Part shown: piece after piece, positions 21,898 through 22,988 of the stretch | How positions within the stretch are numbered: the first letter of the stretch is position 1 | Layout of the letters: every line of letters begins with the position of its first letter | Assembly (NCBI GenBank): GCA_002339265.1 | Contig: DDKG01000057.1 | Location: 3,286 to 26,273 of the forward strand | Direction of reading: 5' to 3' | DNA length: 22,988 nt | Origin: Massilia sp. UBA2604 | GTDB lineage: Bacteria > Pseudomonadota > Gammaproteobacteria > Burkholderiales > Burkholderiaceae_D | Position numbers and translations under genes: made by a program | The notes under the pieces: generated by a model | The model's input: the letters and a program-made list of their open reading frames with translations, nothing else | What the model was told of the DNA's origin: nothing | Databases searched by the model: none

Positions 21898-22323
21898 TTA
21901 TGTGAAACGGCGCGCGATGGCGGCGCCCAGTTGTCCGGCCAGCGCGCGGCGCGCCGCCAGGATAGTCGGTTCGGTGTCGCGCACCGCCTGGGCCCACACG
22001 GGCGCCGGGAAATGCGCGTCGTCCGCGTAGCGCGGAATGATATGCCAGTGCAGGTGCGGCACCACATTGCCCAGGCTGGCCACATTGACCTTCAGCGGCT
22101 GCATGACTTCGCGCACCGCCTCCTCGACCAGGAACACGGCCTCGTTCACCAGCAGGCGGTCGTCACGCGACAGGTCGCTCATCTCGCGCACGTGATCGTG
22201 CCAGATCACGCGGCAAAAGCCGGGATAGCTGGCGTCGTCGACGACGATGACGCTGAACTTGTCGCCGGCCCAAGCGGTCGGCACGGCGAGGTTGCACAGC
22301 TCGCAGCCTGGTTCCCTCGTCAT
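21898..22323 (-). CDS. HIT-family (histidine triad) protein
   Basis: 141 residues. The histidine triad is HLHWHII, preceded by NVASLGNVVP; the N-terminus has CELC (residues 7-10). HIT proteins hydrolyse or transfer nucleotides from nucleoside phosphoramidates, dinucleotides or similar compounds; the substrate here is unknown. Its ATG overlaps the stop codon of the upstream Fe-S oxidoreductase gene as ATGA, indicating translational coupling. Confidence 0.88.
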   Translation of the reverse strand: MTREPGCELCNLAVPTAWAGDKFSVIVVDDASYPGFCRVIWHDHVREMSDLSRDDRLLVNEAVFLVEEAVREVMQPLKVNVASLGNVVPHLHWHIIPRYADDAHFPAPVWAQAVRDTEPTILAARRALAGQLGAAIARRFT

Positions 22324-22988
22324 ACCAGCACCCTTTCGATGCCGCCGTTGTTGGCGCGCGCCACGTACTCGGGCAGCCAGTTCTCGCCCAGCAGGTGCTT
22401 CGCGATCTCGACCACGATGTAGTCGGCGGTGGTGCCCGAATCGTCGTTGTAGCGCGAGAGGCCCTGCAGGCAGGACGGGCAGCTGGTCAGGATTTTCACA
22501 TCGCCCTTGAACCCGTCGGCACGCAGTTTATCGGCGCCCTTGACCATCTCGGCTTCCTTGCGCGAACGCACCTGGGTCGAGATGTCGGGACGCGTCACGG
22601 CAAACGTCCCCGACTCCCCGCAGCAGCGGTCGTTCTTCTCGATCTTGACGTTGTCGTGCGTCGAGACCAGCGCGTTCACCGTCTTCATCGGATCCTGCAG
22701 CTTCATCGGCCCGTGGCAGGGGTCGTGGTACATATAGCGAGTGCCGTTCACGCCTTCGAGCTTGACGCCCTTCTCCAGCAGGTATTCATGGATGTCCATG
22801 ATGCGGCAGCCGGGGAAGATCTTCTCGAATTCATAGGTCGCCAGCTGGTCGTAGCAGGTGCCGCACGAGACCAGCACGGTCTTGATGTCGAGGTAGTTCA
22901 GCGTGTTGGCCATGCGGTGGAACAGCACGCGGTTATCCGTCATCATCTTGTCGGCCTTGTCGTACTGGCCGGCGCCGCGCTGCGGATA
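22320..22988 (-). CDS. Fe-S oxidoreductase with CCG domains, C-terminal part (start outside the window)
   Basis: About 222 residues are present; the reading frame is open to the end of the window, so the N-terminus lies beyond it. The segments VSCGTCYDQL, HDPCHGP, RCCGESGTF and TSCPSCLQGL are cysteine-rich CCG-type motifs as in GlpC, heterodisulfide reductase subunit B and D-lactate dehydrogenase Fe-S proteins, which bind clusters and pass electrons. From the context I think of the large (about 1300-residue) betaproteobacterial FAD-linked oxidase with DUF3683 that usually precedes HIT and DUF971 genes, but the FAD domain is not visible here. Confidence 0.82.
   Translation of the reverse strand, partial: YPQRGAGQYDKADKMMTDNRVLFHRMANTLNYLDIKTVLVSCGTCYDQLATYEFEKIFPGCRIMDIHEYLLEKGVKLEGVNGTRYMYHDPCHGPMKLQDPMKTVNALVSTHDNVKIEKNDRCCGESGTFAVTRPDISTQVRSRKEAEMVKGADKLRADGFKGDVKILTSCPSCLQGLSRYNDDSGTTADYIVVEIAKHLLGENWLPEYVARANNGGIERVLV

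Overview
The window looks like a chromosomal segment of a high-GC betaproteobacterium, most likely Oxalobacteraceae (Massilia / Telluria / Duganella type). I infer this from the gene order HIT, DUF971, ubiE, Tim44-like, ubiJ, ubiB, fmdB, DUF502, aspS, nudB, exonuclease-family, clsB, hslR, which from general knowledge is a conserved betaproteobacterial neighbourhood, and from the style of the proteins. No rRNA, tRNA or CRISPR was seen.

Layout. 1-865 (minus): start of an acyl-CoA dehydrogenase gene behind a TetR regulator. 1133-3513 (minus): EEP-family protein, cardiolipin synthase B and the S4-domain heat shock protein HslR as a tight operon. 3647-4216: a small DUF2442-like orphan gene and an AT-rich intergenic region full of short repeats. 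4217-7592 (minus): fmdB, DUF502 protein, aspS, nudB. 7593-7932: a gap that may encode a plus-strand small RNA. 7933-12054 (minus): ubiE, Tim44-like, ubiJ, ubiB, with a strong terminator between the Tim44-like gene and ubiJ. 12091-13160: an intact IS1595-family element with a perfect 8-bp target duplication, inserted just upstream of ubiE. 13627-20860 (plus): the most interesting part, described below. 21055-21261 (plus): a CspA-type cold shock gene with its terminator. 21428-22988 (minus): DUF971 protein, HIT protein and the C-terminal part of a large Fe-S oxidoreductase.

The plus-strand block 13627-20860 looks like a complete regulated surface-fibre secretion system related to, but divergent from, the Pseudomonas Fap functional-amyloid system. 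It comprises a VpsR-like sigma-54 activator; a regulatory region with a palindromic candidate activator site, a perfect-consensus IHF site and a -24/-12 promoter in the right order; a 744-residue secreted protein with an Asn/Ser/Thr-rich half and a Gly/Ala-rich half; a small secreted protein sharing its C-terminal motif; a periplasmic C39-type cysteine peptidase (FapD-like); another small secreted protein; and an outer-membrane barrel with an N-terminal coiled coil (FapF-like). The three secreted non-enzymatic proteins all carry a double-glycine (RGG) motif downstream of the signal peptide, which fits the known specificity of C39 peptidases. A terminator hairpin between the large structural gene and the export genes could set their ratio. 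With the IS and csp gene, this block separates DUF971 from ubiE, genes that I expect to be neighbours in relatives, so it is probably an acquired accessory locus.
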